From assembly GCA_965213645.1 (NCBI GenBank), contig CBDBZX010000004.1, forward strand, positions 62,001 through 126,000: a DNA stretch of 64,000 bases, read 5' to 3'. Origin of the DNA: CBDBZX01 sp965213645 (GTDB lineage Bacteria > Deinococcota > Deinococci > Deinococcales > Trueperaceae). A program made the translations under genes and the position numbers. A model generated the notes under the pieces. That model saw nothing but the letters and a program-made list of their open reading frames with translations. It did not search any database and was not told where the DNA came from. Numbering within the stretch: the stretch's first letter is position 1; each line of letters starts with the position of its first letter. This document shows, piece after piece, positions 56,292 to 64,000 of the stretch.

Positions 56292-59200
56292 ATGCCCGAA
56301 ACTAATATCAGCTTAGAGAGTGAGAGCAGTTTGGGCAGCTTCCGCGAAGCCCTCTTAGACGTGGTCAGCGACGCGCTAACCCACGGCGAGGACCGCGCCT
56401 TCTATCAGCGGCTCTTGGAGCGGGCGGTGCCGGTCATCCCCAACGCGCAAGCGGGGAGTATCTTTTTGTTGGAGCCTTCGGGCGACTACCGCGTCTGCGC
56501 GGCAGTGGGCTACGACCTGGCGGGCCTCGAAGAGGTCTCGCTCACCTTGGACGAGCTTGCGCCCACCATCGACGCGCAGCATTATCAGCCCTACTTGGCC
56601 CGCAACTTCGCGCAGATCAACCGGGACGTGGTGCGGGGGAGCGCGAGGCGGCTGCTCAACGAGGTCGGCAAGGCCGAAGCCATCAAGGTGGCGCTCTCGG
56701 TGCCGGTCATGGTAGGGACTGAGATGCGGGCGGTGCTCTTTTTCGACAACTTCAGTACCGTGGACGCCTTTGACCAAGAGGCGATCGGGATGGCGCAGAT
56801 TTTCGGCGCTCAGCTCGGCGTGGTGTTGCAGCGTTTGATGGCGCAGCGCGGCGCGGAGACGTGGGCGCAGGTTCAGCAGGGCGTCTTAGAGGTCTCGAAC
56901 ACGGTCTTGGCGGACTACATCGACGAGACCTTTTATCAGCACTTTATCGACCGGGCCACCCAAGTCATCCCCGGAGCCGAAGGGGGCAGCGTCTTGGTGC
57001 GTGAGGAGGGCGTCTTCCGCTACGTGGCGGCGCGGGGCTACGACTTGGCGGCGCTGCGAGAGGTCTCTTACACGGAAGACGAGCTGCGTCAGTGGCATCA
57101 CGGAGGCGCTCGGCTGGTCAACTACCGCGCCGGTGAGCGCGACGCGCAGGTGCACTCGCAGCTTCAGAGCGTCGGTCGCTTGGACGAAATCGAAGTGACC
57201 TTAGCCGCACCGGTCATCGTAGAAGGTCGCTTAGAAGCGCTCATCAACTTGGAGAGCTTCACCTCACCGGGCGCTTTTTCCGAGGAGACCGTGCAGTTTG
57301 CCGAGGTGCTCGCTAAGCAGATCGGTGTGGTGCTGCGCCGCTTGCAACTCCAACGCGAGGCGGAGCACCGGAGCGCCGTGCAGCGTTTGTCGAGTCAGTT
57401 GGAGCGCTTGCTTTTGGCCTTTGGGTCACTCGAGGACTTTTTTCCGCTCTTAGCTGAGCTTTTGCTCACCGCGCCCATCGGCGTGGACGGGGTCTCCGTC
57501 TACCGGTTCACGCCTTCGAGTCGCCTCGAGGTGGACCTCTACGGGCTTAGGGCGGACGCGCGGCAAGAGGTGTTGGCGCGGCTCGCGCACCACAACCTCT
57601 TAGACCTCAAAGCGCCCCGTGGTTTCGCCGCCCACGCCGCCCTCCAAGCGAGAAGTGTCTACAGCCCCGACCTCTTCAAGGAAGCGACGTGGTGCGAAAC
57701 GGGCACGGGAGCGCGAACCTGCCTTTTGGAACCTCTCAAGCAACAAAACGTCCTCTGGGGCATGTTGGAGGTCTCGTCGCGTACGCCGCACGCCTTTGAC
57801 GCGCTCACCCGCGAGCTTATCGCGCAGGTCGCGAGCAGCGTCCAGATCGCCCTCGCTAAGCAAGTGGAGCGCGAGCAGGTCAGTGTGCAGCTCGAGAAGA
57901 TGAACGCGCTCGTCGCCGCCAACGAAGCGCTTAGAAACGCGGCGAGCTTTGCCGAAGTTTACGAATGCACCACCGAGATGATCGTGTCGCGCACCTCGGC
58001 GAAGGTGAGCAGCATCCTCCGCTTCGACGTGGACAAAGACGTCTTAACCGTCGTCGCGAACCGCAGCCGCCAAGGTGAATGTGCCGTCGGCCAGGAATTG
58101 CCGCGCGGTCGGGGCGTGAGCTGGCACGTCCTCATGGGCGCGAAGCCGCTCGCTTTAGAGAACGTCTACGCGGACGACGAACTCTGTGACGAGCTAGGCG
58201 CACCGCTGCTGACGGATTTAGAGGATTTAGGCGTGGGCCAGCAAGGTTCCTTAACCCAAAACAGCCCAGCCAACGTCGGCAACTACATCGGCTGTCCGCT
58301 TATGGACTCAAACGGCGAGGTCATCGGCGTGCTCTCGGTGTGGGGGAGCGCGAAGTTCTCCAAAAGCGACGTGGCGTTCACCGAGGCCGTCGCGCAGAGC
58401 TGCACGGGCGCGTTGGTGCGGCTCGGCTTGGTCGGCAAGACGAAGCGTGAGGCGAGGGCGTACCGGGCCTTGGCGAATTTCGGCGAGACGATCGAAGAGA
58501 TCAATGACGTGGCGCAACTCATGGAACTCGGGCTCACCAGCTTGAGCGAGCAGATCGGCATGGACATGGCGACGTACTATGATATTAGAGACGGGATGTG
58601 CCACCCCATCAACCTCTACGGCTCCTACCCGGAACGCCTCGAGCTTGTGCGCGCCCCTATCCCCGTCGGCGAAGGTTTAGCGGGGCGCGTCGCGAGGACG
58701 GGCGAGGTCGCCTTCGTCTCTGACTACGGCGCGTGGCCTCACGCCCTACCCGCTTACGCCGCTCTGGGCGTCACGACGCTCCTGGTCATCCCCGTCAAGC
58801 AGCGCAACGAGGTCGTCAAGGTCATCGCACTCTGCTGCTTCTACCGCTCGGTTAAGATCAGCGAGGAGCAACTTACCGTGGCCCGCAACTTTGTGAAGCG
58901 CTTGGAGAACGCCTTAGAGCGGGCCGACAACTTACGCGAAGTCGAAGCGACCCGCGAGGCGACCTTGCGCTCGCTGGGCCTCGTGCTGGAATACCGCGAC
59001 TTCGAAACCAAAGGTCACACGGACCGCGTGATGAGCCTGTCGCTGCGCTTCGGTAAGCGCTTGGGCTTGAGCAAAGAGGACTTGCAGGCGCTCCGTTGGG
59101 GCGCGTACCTGCACGACATCGGCAAGGTCGCCATCCCCGACGGTATCTTGCTCAAACCGGGCAAGTTGGAAGACCACGAATTCGAAGCCATCAAAGAGCA

Positions 59201-59522
59201 CACCGTCATCGGCCACGCGACCTGCCGCGACATCCCCTTTTTGCCCCTGCAGACGCGCCAAGTCGTGCGCAGCCACCACGAGCGCTGGGACGCTCGCGGC
59301 TACCCCGACAGACTAGAGGGCGAAAACATCCCCCTTATGGCGCGGATGTTCAGCCTGATCGATGTGTTCGACGCGCTGACCAGTGAGCGCCCTTACAAGA
59401 AGGCGTGGCCTGTAGAGGACGCGATTGCCGAAATCGTCAAGAGCGCGGGCACGCAGTTCGACCCGGCACTCGTCCCTGTCTTCGTAGAGATGTGCGAAGA
59501 AGACGCGCTGGTGCAACCGTGA
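56292..59522 (+). CDS. Multi-GAF HD-GYP phosphodiesterase
   Basis: 1,076 residues. Four or five GAF sensor domains in tandem (roughly 20-165, 190-340, 365-525, 540-700, 720-865) are followed by an HD-GYP domain with YLHDIGKVAIPDG, EHTVIGHATC, SHHERWDARGYPDRL and DVFDALTSERPYKK. The HD doublet and GYP motif are intact, so c-di-GMP hydrolysis is likely. It has no membrane segment, so it senses cytoplasmic ligands. ATG 56292 has GGAG 8 nt upstream. With the MASE1-GGDEF-EAL gene it is the second c-di-GMP protein here. Confidence 0.93.
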   Translation: MPETNISLESESSLGSFREALLDVVSDALTHGEDRAFYQRLLERAVPVIPNAQAGSIFLLEPSGDYRVCAAVGYDLAGLEEVSLTLDELAPTIDAQHYQPYLARNFAQINRDVVRGSARRLLNEVGKAEAIKVALSVPVMVGTEMRAVLFFDNFSTVDAFDQEAIGMAQIFGAQLGVVLQRLMAQRGAETWAQVQQGVLEVSNTVLADYIDETFYQHFIDRATQVIPGAEGGSVLVREEGVFRYVAARGYDLAALREVSYTEDELRQWHHGGARLVNYRAGERDAQVHSQLQSVGRLDEIEVTLAAPVIVEGRLEALINLESFTSPGAFSEETVQFAEVLAKQIGVVLRRLQLQREAEHRSAVQRLSSQLERLLLAFGSLEDFFPLLAELLLTAPIGVDGVSVYRFTPSSRLEVDLYGLRADARQEVLARLAHHNLLDLKAPRGFAAHAALQARSVYSPDLFKEATWCETGTGARTCLLEPLKQQNVLWGMLEVSSRTPHAFDALTRELIAQVASSVQIALAKQVEREQVSVQLEKMNALVAANEALRNAASFAEVYECTTEMIVSRTSAKVSSILRFDVDKDVLTVVANRSRQGECAVGQELPRGRGVSWHVLMGAKPLALENVYADDELCDELGAPLLTDLEDLGVGQQGSLTQNSPANVGNYIGCPLMDSNGEVIGVLSVWGSAKFSKSDVAFTEAVAQSCTGALVRLGLVGKTKREARAYRALANFGETIEEINDVAQLMELGLTSLSEQIGMDMATYYDIRDGMCHPINLYGSYPERLELVRAPIPVGEGLAGRVARTGEVAFVSDYGAWPHALPAYAALGVTTLLVIPVKQRNEVVKVIALCCFYRSVKISEEQLTVARNFVKRLENALERADNLREVEATREATLRSLGLVLEYRDFETKGHTDRVMSLSLRFGKRLGLSKEDLQALRWGAYLHDIGKVAIPDGILLKPGKLEDHEFEAIKEHTVIGHATCRDIPFLPLQTRQVVRSHHERWDARGYPDRLEGENIPLMARMFSLIDVFDALTSERPYKKAWPVEDAIAEIVKSAGTQFDPALVPVFVEMCEEDALVQP

Positions 59523-59630
59523 CTTGTATTTTTCACGCTCTAAAGTTAGCGCACGCCGTCCCCTATGAAGGGGAATTCTTACAGCCTCGAGCCGCCCATA
59601 CAGGTAAGAATGGTGTCAGACACGCTCTGC

Positions 59631-59636
59631 TACACT
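59631..59636 (+). promoter_or_regulatory. Leaderless -10 box TACACT
   Basis: TACACT, 6 nt (CCTCGT), then ATG 59643. Confidence 0.55.
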
Positions 59637-59642
59637 CCTCGT

Positions 59643-59948
59643 ATGAATTCAGCGCCTGCACTCAAAGCCGCTTCAGCCACGTTTAACCCCATGATGCCCA
59701 ATATAATGAACGTACCCCTCGAGCTAACCCCCCATCCCGCCCGCAAGGGCCACCTGCGCGGCCAGTTCTCAGGCGCATACGCAGATGCGCAAGGCCACAT
59801 CATCCTCCACGCGCCGCACGCACCCAGCCTCGAGGCGGCGGTTGAAGGCGGCCACTTCAGCGTGCCGCAGCCGCAACCCGGTTTCTACTGGCTCGTCTTA
59901 CGCACGGGCGCAGGCTTAGCGCAGTTCGGTCCCTTGAAGATTGATTAA
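59643..59948 (+). CDS. Hypothetical protein
   Basis: 101 residues, not recognised. No signal peptide or membrane segment; Pro- and His-rich first half (LELTPHPARKGHLRGQF), then a beta-like segment (FYWLVLRTGAGLAQFGPLKI). Coding status is supported by the leaderless -10 box exactly 6 nt before ATG 59643 and normal codon use. The frame is open upstream to 59565, but that part has no ribosome site. Confidence 0.5.
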   Translation: MNSAPALKAASATFNPMMPNIMNVPLELTPHPARKGHLRGQFSGAYADAQGHIILHAPHAPSLEAAVEGGHFSVPQPQPGFYWLVLRTGAGLAQFGPLKID

Positions 59949-59952
59949 ACTA

Positions 59953-60085
59953 GCAGGTATCATCTGGTCAGCTACGTTCTCACTAAGAAGAACATCGTTT
60001 CACTGCGTGAAAACTACGTAATTAGCGCGCACTTTCAGTGATGATATCTGCGGAGAAGTGTAGCAACGTCAAGTGGAAATGCTAA
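59953..60085 (+). repeat. R2 repeat, copy 3
   Basis: Core 59953-60051, ends GCAGGTATCATC and GATGATATCTGC, with ATTAGCGCGCACTTTCAG inside; tail GTCAAGTGGAAATGCTAA to 60085. This copy is about 20 bp longer internally. Confidence 0.82.
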
Positions 60086-60103
60086 ACCTTTTCTGCACCA
60101 TTT

Positions 60104-60427
60104 TTAGACGAGACAGTGGCCGGAACCTCTTCGCGAAGAGGTTCCGGTTCCACTTTTGCTGATAAGCTCGAGCTTCTTCTTCCTGGATAACCTCTTAATT
60201 TTCCGTTCACGCCTGAGCGCGTCGGCGTGGCTTGTGGCGATTTCGGCGTACTCGAGTTCGACCGGACCGTTCGCACGGGTATACCTCGCACCTTTGCCCC
60301 GGTTGTGCTCACTCACACGCCTCGCAAGGTCCGTCGTAATCCCTGTGTAGAACGCGTCGTTGCGGCAGCGGACGATGTAGACGTGCCACTCGGGGACGCT
60401 TCTCTCACCTGCGCTCCCTTCCCCCAC
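60104..60427 (-). CDS. GIY-YIG domain protein (UPF0213/YhbQ type)
   Basis: 107 residues. WHVYIVRCRNDAFYTGITTD is the GIY-YIG core, followed by LARRVSEHNRGKGARYTR and ALRRERKIKRLSRKKK. Small stand-alone members have predicted nuclease activity and unclear roles. GTG 60427 lies 1 nt after the upstream stop. The C-terminal tail is encoded by a 28-bp perfect palindrome (60120-60147), so the natural end of the protein may have been replaced. Confidence 0.82.
   Translation of the reverse strand: MGEGSAGERSVPEWHVYIVRCRNDAFYTGITTDLARRVSEHNRGKGARYTRANGPVELEYAEIATSHADALRRERKIKRLSRKKKLELISKSGTGTSSRRGSGHCLV
60120..60147. repeat. Perfect 28-bp palindrome in the 3' end of the GIY-YIG gene
   Basis: Half-site CCGGAACCTCTTCG followed directly by its complement. 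No T-run. Confidence 0.8.
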
Positions 60428-60428
60428 C

Positions 60429-61016
60429 TCAACCCGACCTAAAACGCGCCGTGACCCAACGCTGCACACCCGCGTTCGCAGCGAGTTCGCCCACGGCGTT
60501 CTCTTTGAGAAAGTGCGCGAAATCGCGCCCGATGCGGTTAGCTTTGATGTCGGCCTTAGTGTCACCAGTTGGATCGTTGCGCCAGGGCACGTCGTAGCCT
60601 ACGGCCCTGGCCGTGAGGTCAACGAGCCAGGTCGGATAGTATTCGGCAGCAGCGGCGTTCATGGCGAAATGGCGAAAGCGTCCGCCGCCAGGTTGCAAGG
60701 CAGGATGAAAGCCTTCGCGGTCCGTCTTGGTATCCGCAATCACCTCCGCTAAAACAGCCGGAGAGGTCATCACAGAGCGCTTGAAGAGGTTGAAGCGCTC
60801 TGATACGAAGAGGTCCACGAAGTCATCCAACACGGCGCGTCTGAGCGTGCGCTCCTCTGGCTTCGTCCACGCAGATTCCAGATACACGGTTTCAACGATG
60901 TGCTGCACGAACATTCCAAAACGCATTGCACTATCCAAAGAGGTATCCGTTTGTAGTTGTGACCACCGCGCCAAATACCCTCCACGGCGGCTGAGGTGTT
61001 GCTTAGAAGAGGTCAT
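60429..61016 (-). CDS. Unrecognised soluble protein in sulfotransferase operon
   Basis: 195 residues, no family recognised. Mixed helical composition with conserved-looking aromatic stretches (AMRFGMFVQHIVETVYLESAW, AAAAEYYPTWLVDLTAR) and a basic C-terminus. No signal or membrane segment. ATG 61016 overlaps the sulfotransferase-like stop as ATGA; the longer frame to 61067 lies within that gene. Its tight coupling suggests a shared pathway. Confidence 0.6.
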   Translation of the reverse strand: MTSSKQHLSRRGGYLARWSQLQTDTSLDSAMRFGMFVQHIVETVYLESAWTKPEERTLRRAVLDDFVDLFVSERFNLFKRSVMTSPAVLAEVIADTKTDREGFHPALQPGGGRFRHFAMNAAAAEYYPTWLVDLTARAVGYDVPWRNDPTGDTKADIKANRIGRDFAHFLKENAVGELAANAGVQRWVTARFRSG

Positions 61017-61753
61017 CCGTTCGCGCGAACCGTGTAGGCGGACAGGCGTTCGTAGTAGGTGAGGCATTCCGCTAAAAGAGGCTCTAACCGCTCGGGGAAC
61101 GGTTCATCTTTCGGGCGGTAGGGCGCAAACGAGGTTGAGGCGTGCACGCCCTCGTACCAGTGTTTCGCCCACACGCCGTCTTCGGGCTTGGGGCCCGCAG
61201 GCCACGACAGCATCGCTTCTTCAAAGGGTAGCTCGAGCCTCTCACAGACCTCTTTGAGCACACCTTTAGGGTTGAGCAAGACCTCTTTGGCGTCCAGTAC
61301 GACGGGCGTTTTGCCTTGAGAGAGAACAATATCGAGCAGTTCTCCTTGCTCCCTCAAGCCTGTATCCCGGAGCGTAGGCTGCGGAATCTGGTTGATCAGC
61401 GACAATAACATCTCCCTCGGATGCCGTGTCAGCAAGAGGTTCGTCACCTGATTTAGAAAGTCGCGGTCAAGGTTTGTTAGGTGATGCGCCATGTTCTTAA
61501 AAAAGAGCACGCCCACGTCGCACGGACCCAAGAGGACCTCGCGCACGACGCGCTCACCGTCCGTGTCCATCGCCGCCAAGACCTCTTCCTCACCGGGGTG
61601 CTCTGCGTCCGTCACGCGCAGATAGTGACCGTAAAGCGGTTCGTCGAAGACGCGCGTATCGGAGCGCCCTCTAAAGCTGTACATGAGCGCTGTGGAGATG
61701 TTGCGCGGTCCTGACCACATGGAGAGGCGCAAGCAGTCGGTATTATCCCGCAC
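61013..61753 (-). CDS. Sulfotransferase-like protein
   Basis: 246 residues. LSMWSGPRNISTALMYSF is the P-loop-like 5'-phosphosulfate-binding motif near the N-terminus, and TNLLLTRHPREMLLSL the 3'-phosphate-binding region, as in the P-loop sulfotransferase-like family often found beside class IV aminotransferases. Acceptor unknown. Overlaps the aminotransferase by 11 bp and the next gene by 4 bp. Confidence 0.8.
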   Translation of the reverse strand: MRDNTDCLRLSMWSGPRNISTALMYSFRGRSDTRVFDEPLYGHYLRVTDAEHPGEEEVLAAMDTDGERVVREVLLGPCDVGVLFFKNMAHHLTNLDRDFLNQVTNLLLTRHPREMLLSLINQIPQPTLRDTGLREQGELLDIVLSQGKTPVVLDAKEVLLNPKGVLKEVCERLELPFEEAMLSWPAGPKPEDGVWAKHWYEGVHASTSFAPYRPKDEPFPERLEPLLAECLTYYERLSAYTVRANG

Positions 61754-62672
61754 GGTTCACGACCTCTTGGTAGAGCCTCGAGAGTTGTTCCGTCAATTCA
61801 CCGAGTTCACCCGAGCCAATCACGCGCCCATCTACCGCGATGACAGGGGTAAGGCTGCCGAACGTCCCCGTGACAAAGGCTTCATCGGCGCTGTACACGT
61901 CGGTGAGGGAGAAGTCACGTTCGTACGCAGGAATATGGTTCGCCGCACAAAGCTCCAACACGAGCCGCCGCGTAATGCCGTTCAAACAATGTTGTCCCGA
62001 AGAGGTCCACACTTCACCCCTAACAACGATAAAGAAATTCGTCGCGTTGCACGTCGCCACATTGCCGTGCACGTCCAACATCAGCGCCTCGTCCGCGCCC
62101 GCTTTGAGCGCTTGAATAAGCGCGATGACCTCATGCAGCTTGCTGTGGCAGTTGAGCTTGGCGTCGAGCGTCTGCGGCGGCGGTCGGCGCATGGAAGAGG
62201 TAAAAAGCTGAATCCCCTGGCGCTTCACCTCGGGGTCTGCCACTTTATGCTCCGCGATGATGACGATGTTGGGCGCTGAGACCGTCAAACGTGGGTCTTG
62301 GGCAGGCGTTTTCTTATTGCCCCGTGTGACCATCAGGCGCATATGCACGTCTGTTTTCATGTTGTTGCGACGGGCTGTCTCGCGCAAGGCTTCAGTGAGT
62401 TCTTCCCTGGTCTTCCCAAGCTCCAAATCAATCGCCTTCGCCCCTTGAAAAAGCCTATCTAAATGACGTTCTAGGAAGGCAAACGACCCGTTGTGCAATC
62501 GGACGCCCTCCCACACGCCGTCACCGACCAAATAACCGCTATCGAAGACGGAGATTTTGGCTTCGTCGCGGGGATAAAATTCTCCGTTGATATAGATCAG
62601 AACGTCCTCATTACGGCTGTCCGCCACAGCTTCGTGAGTTCCTCTACGCACCTCTTGATTTATTTCAGACAT
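61743..62672 (-). CDS. Class IV PLP aminotransferase (IlvE/D-amino-acid-transaminase-like)
   Basis: 309 residues. VFDSGYLVGDGVWEGVR and LDAKLNCHSKLHEVIAL (the PLP Lys lies in this Asn/Lys-rich region) with EALMLDVHGNVATCNATNFF fit fold-type IV transaminases. Whether it acts on branched-chain or D-amino acids cannot be told. ATG 62672 has GAGGT 7 nt upstream. First gene of the four-gene operon 62672-60104. Confidence 0.88.
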   Translation of the reverse strand: MSEINQEVRRGTHEAVADSRNEDVLIYINGEFYPRDEAKISVFDSGYLVGDGVWEGVRLHNGSFAFLERHLDRLFQGAKAIDLELGKTREELTEALRETARRNNMKTDVHMRLMVTRGNKKTPAQDPRLTVSAPNIVIIAEHKVADPEVKRQGIQLFTSSMRRPPPQTLDAKLNCHSKLHEVIALIQALKAGADEALMLDVHGNVATCNATNFFIVVRGEVWTSSGQHCLNGITRRLVLELCAANHIPAYERDFSLTDVYSADEAFVTGTFGSLTPVIAVDGRVIGSGELGELTEQLSRLYQEVVNRAG

Positions 62673-62859
62673 GGCTGACCTCGAGCCATTAAATCATGCG
62701 CAAGCCGTTTTACTAGCAGGTATAGAGATGACCCGCGTCACACGATATGAAATGTTTTACACCGGGAGTATGAAGTTTTTTATACTGCGCACCCTTAGCC
62801 CGCGATACACTCCCCTCGTCGGCCCACAACCTAAAACTCGTGACCCAAAGGAGCTTTAT

Positions 62860-63081
62860 ATGACATGGGATGAAATTCAGCGTAACTATCCAGATTACCA
62901 GGCTTCGTTGCAGCAGCATTTTAGCAAGCTCACCGCTGATGATGTGGAGCAGGGCGCGAACTCAAAGGAGACGCTGGTCTCGCGCATTTCTGAACGCTAC
63001 GGCTACTCCGAGAACCAGGCGCAGCAGGAGCTAGAGACCTTTGCCGAGCAGCAGAACGAGGCGCAGAAAGGCACGACTTAA
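62860..63081 (+). CDS. CsbD-like general stress protein
   Basis: 73 residues. MTWDEIQRNYPDYQASLQQHF then LTADDVEQG, LVSRISERYGYSENQAQQELETF matches the CsbD layout (W-x-x-I, L-T-x-x-D, ERYGYS). Small, hydrophilic and helical; role in stress is unclear in the family. ATG 62860 has AAGGAG about 7 nt upstream; the long upstream frame is not credible. Confidence 0.8.
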   Translation: MTWDEIQRNYPDYQASLQQHFSKLTADDVEQGANSKETLVSRISERYGYSENQAQQELETFAEQQNEAQKGTT

Positions 63082-63093
63082 AGAACGCATACA

Positions 63094-63203
63094 ATAGCAC
63101 TTCCAAAATATACTGAGACAAATGGTCGCAGATATCATCACCGAATGTGCGTGTTAGACAACGTTTGTTACAGTAAGAGTGTCTCAAACCAGATGATACC
63201 TGC
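63094..63203 (-). repeat. R2 repeat, copy 4
   Basis: Core 63128-63203, minus orientation, ends GCAGATATCATC and GATGATACCTGC, with TCTAACACGCACATTCGG inside; tail TTTTGGAAGTGCTATT towards 63094. Confidence 0.82.
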
Positions 63204-63228
63204 TACAACTAAATCAATCAGGTTCGTT

Positions 63229-63654
63229 TCAAGCGCTCTCCAAGGGAGCGCTTTTCTTCTGGATGCGTTCTAACGTCGCTCTAAGGCGCTCGTTGACGCG
63301 GTTAAACTCTCCCCTTAGTGGCCCGTAGAGCGTATCGGGGACGCACTCTAGGACGAGGGCGCGGAGCGCGTCGAGCGGCCATAAGGCGACGTGCTGCACC
63401 TCGTGCTCTAAAATATGAGCGAGGACGTCAAAGGGCGCAGCTTGTAGACTTTCAGAGAGGTCGATGCGGGCGTAGCGGTAGGGCTCCTCTAGGTACAACT
63501 CCGCCGCACGCCCCGCCCCCAAGCTGGTAGCAGGCACGAACTTGACCTCGAGCTGCCAATCCCCTAGATCGTATTGGGCTTGCAACTCACTGAGGTAATC
63601 CGTGAGCTGAGCGTGCTCCAAGGGTGGAGCCGTGAGCGTAGGTGAGTGAGCCAT
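63229..63654 (-). CDS. Small HExxH-motif protein
   Basis: 141 residues. ILEHEVQHVALWPLDALRA contains HEVQH, a zinc-metallopeptidase motif, with a downstream Glu/Asp-rich helix (ALVLECVPDTLYGPLRGEF) that could give a third ligand. No signal or membrane segment. No family recognised. The ATG at 63654 lies 5 nt after TACAAT, a leaderless pattern. Confidence 0.65.
   Translation of the reverse strand: MAHSPTLTAPPLEHAQLTDYLSELQAQYDLGDWQLEVKFVPATSLGAGRAAELYLEEPYRYARIDLSESLQAAPFDVLAHILEHEVQHVALWPLDALRALVLECVPDTLYGPLRGEFNRVNERLRATLERIQKKSAPLESA
63231..63258 (+). terminator. Stem-loop at the end of the HExxH gene
   Basis: AAGCGCTC, 7-nt loop, GAGCGCTT, then TTCTT on the plus strand. It overlaps the 3' end of the minus-strand gene and could stop plus-strand transcripts from the CsbD-like gene. 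Confidence 0.5.
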
Positions 63655-63659
63655 GAGTT

Positions 63660-63665
63660 ATTGTA
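63660..63665 (-). promoter_or_regulatory. Leaderless -10 box TACAAT
   Basis: TACAAT on the minus strand, 5 nt before ATG 63654. Confidence 0.5.
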
Positions 63666-63755
63666 TGGGTAGAATGATAGACGCTTCGTGAAGTGATTCG
63701 CGTGGCAGCGGCGGGTGTACGGAAGTCAACAGCAACTCAGGCGCTGCCGATACGC

Positions 63756-63761
63756 TATGCT
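63756..63761 (+). promoter_or_regulatory. Leaderless -10 box TATGCT
   Basis: TATGCT, 6 nt (AAGCGC), then ATG 63768. Confidence 0.5.
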
Positions 63762-63767
63762 AAGCGC

Positions 63768-64000
63768 ATGAAAATCTACACCAAAACAGGCGACCAAGGC
63801 ACCACCGCCCTCTACGGCGGCGAGCGCGTTTCCAAAGACGCGCGGCGCGTGAGCGCCTACGGCACCGTAGACGAAGCGAACGCGGCGCTCGGGCTGGCGC
63901 GGGCGCACCTAGAGGACGCCGAACTCAGTGGAGACATCGAGAAATTGCAAAACGCCCTTTTTGACTTAGGCGCAGACCTAGCCGCGCCGCACGGCTCGCG
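63768..64000 (+). CDS. Cob(I)alamin adenosyltransferase (PduO type), 3'-truncated by window
   Basis: N-terminal 77 residues only; the gene runs past the window. MKIYTKTGDQGTTALYGGER and VSAYGTVDEANAALGLAR are the ATP- and corrinoid-binding signatures of the PduO/MMAB family, which makes adenosylcobalamin from cob(I)alamin and ATP. ATG 63768 follows TATGCT by 6 nt. Confidence 0.92.
   Translation, partial: MKIYTKTGDQGTTALYGGERVSKDARRVSAYGTVDEANAALGLARAHLEDAELSGDIEKLQNALFDLGADLAAPHGS

Overview
The window looks like chromosomal DNA of a Gram-negative-type (diderm) bacterium of roughly 60% G+C, most likely a member of the Deinococcota, perhaps Trueperaceae. That placement is inference. It rests on a very large TamB/DUF490 gene, a type II NADH dehydrogenase, tandem Roadblock/LC7 genes, and at least nine genes whose start codon lies 5-6 nt downstream of a TANNNT -10 box, the leaderless arrangement common in this phylum. 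No rRNA gene, intact tRNA gene, transposase, phage gene or CRISPR array was seen.

Layout. 0-7.7 kb: a 5'-truncated metalloenzyme gene, pyrE coupled to a SpoIIM-like membrane gene, and folate genes (folC, then overlapping folP-folB-folK), followed by ruvB. 7.9-15.8 kb: MATE exporter, gamma-glutamyltransferase, a frameshifted DapA-family gene, a MASE1-GGDEF-EAL protein and purU. 16.6-20.5 kb: a four-gene envelope/stress-type operon (DUF3618, holin-X type, amphipathic-helix proteins) facing two DUF4342 genes. 20.8-31.9 kb: uvrA, plsC, HU, the two L-serine dehydratase subunits, ndh, and a riboflavin operon that breaks off inside ribE, then a hydroxybutyrate dehydrogenase. 31.9-35.4 kb: a MazEF module, an MFS carrier and three tandem Roadblock/LC7 genes. 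36.1-45.5 kb: one TamB-like reading frame of about 3,100 codons interrupted by four apparent single-base insertions. 46.1-47.9 kb: acylphosphatase, trpC and an SDR gene. 48.0-55.4 kb: a complete Wadjet defence system (jetA-jetB-jetC-jetD) with a DUF6886-like gene at its 3' end. 56.3-64 kb: a multi-GAF HD-GYP protein, an operon of class IV aminotransferase, sulfotransferase-like protein, an unknown protein and a GIY-YIG nuclease, then a CsbD-like protein, a small HExxH protein and the start of a cobalamin adenosyltransferase gene.

The gaps between genes carry most of what is unexplained. At least four families of dispersed, structured repeats occupy almost every long gap. R1 is a hairpin at 2.5, 25.4 and 47.9 kb. 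R2 is a GCAGGTATCATC-ended element at 35.5, 36.0, 60.0 and 63.1 kb. R3 is an AGCGTTTCCAC-ended element with a compensating hairpin and a GCGGATGCGA core at 35.7, 45.7, 45.9 and 55.5 kb. R4 is a MITE-like element at 15.8, 49.8, 55.8 and 56.0 kb, and one R4 copy sits between jetC and jetD. In addition the palindrome CTCGAG occurs, by my reading, well over 100 times, against about 20 expected from base composition, and the word AGAGGTC/GACCTCT also looks strongly over-represented. These sequence-level signals are the best candidates for undescribed biology here. Counts and frameshift calls were made by eye and need computation.
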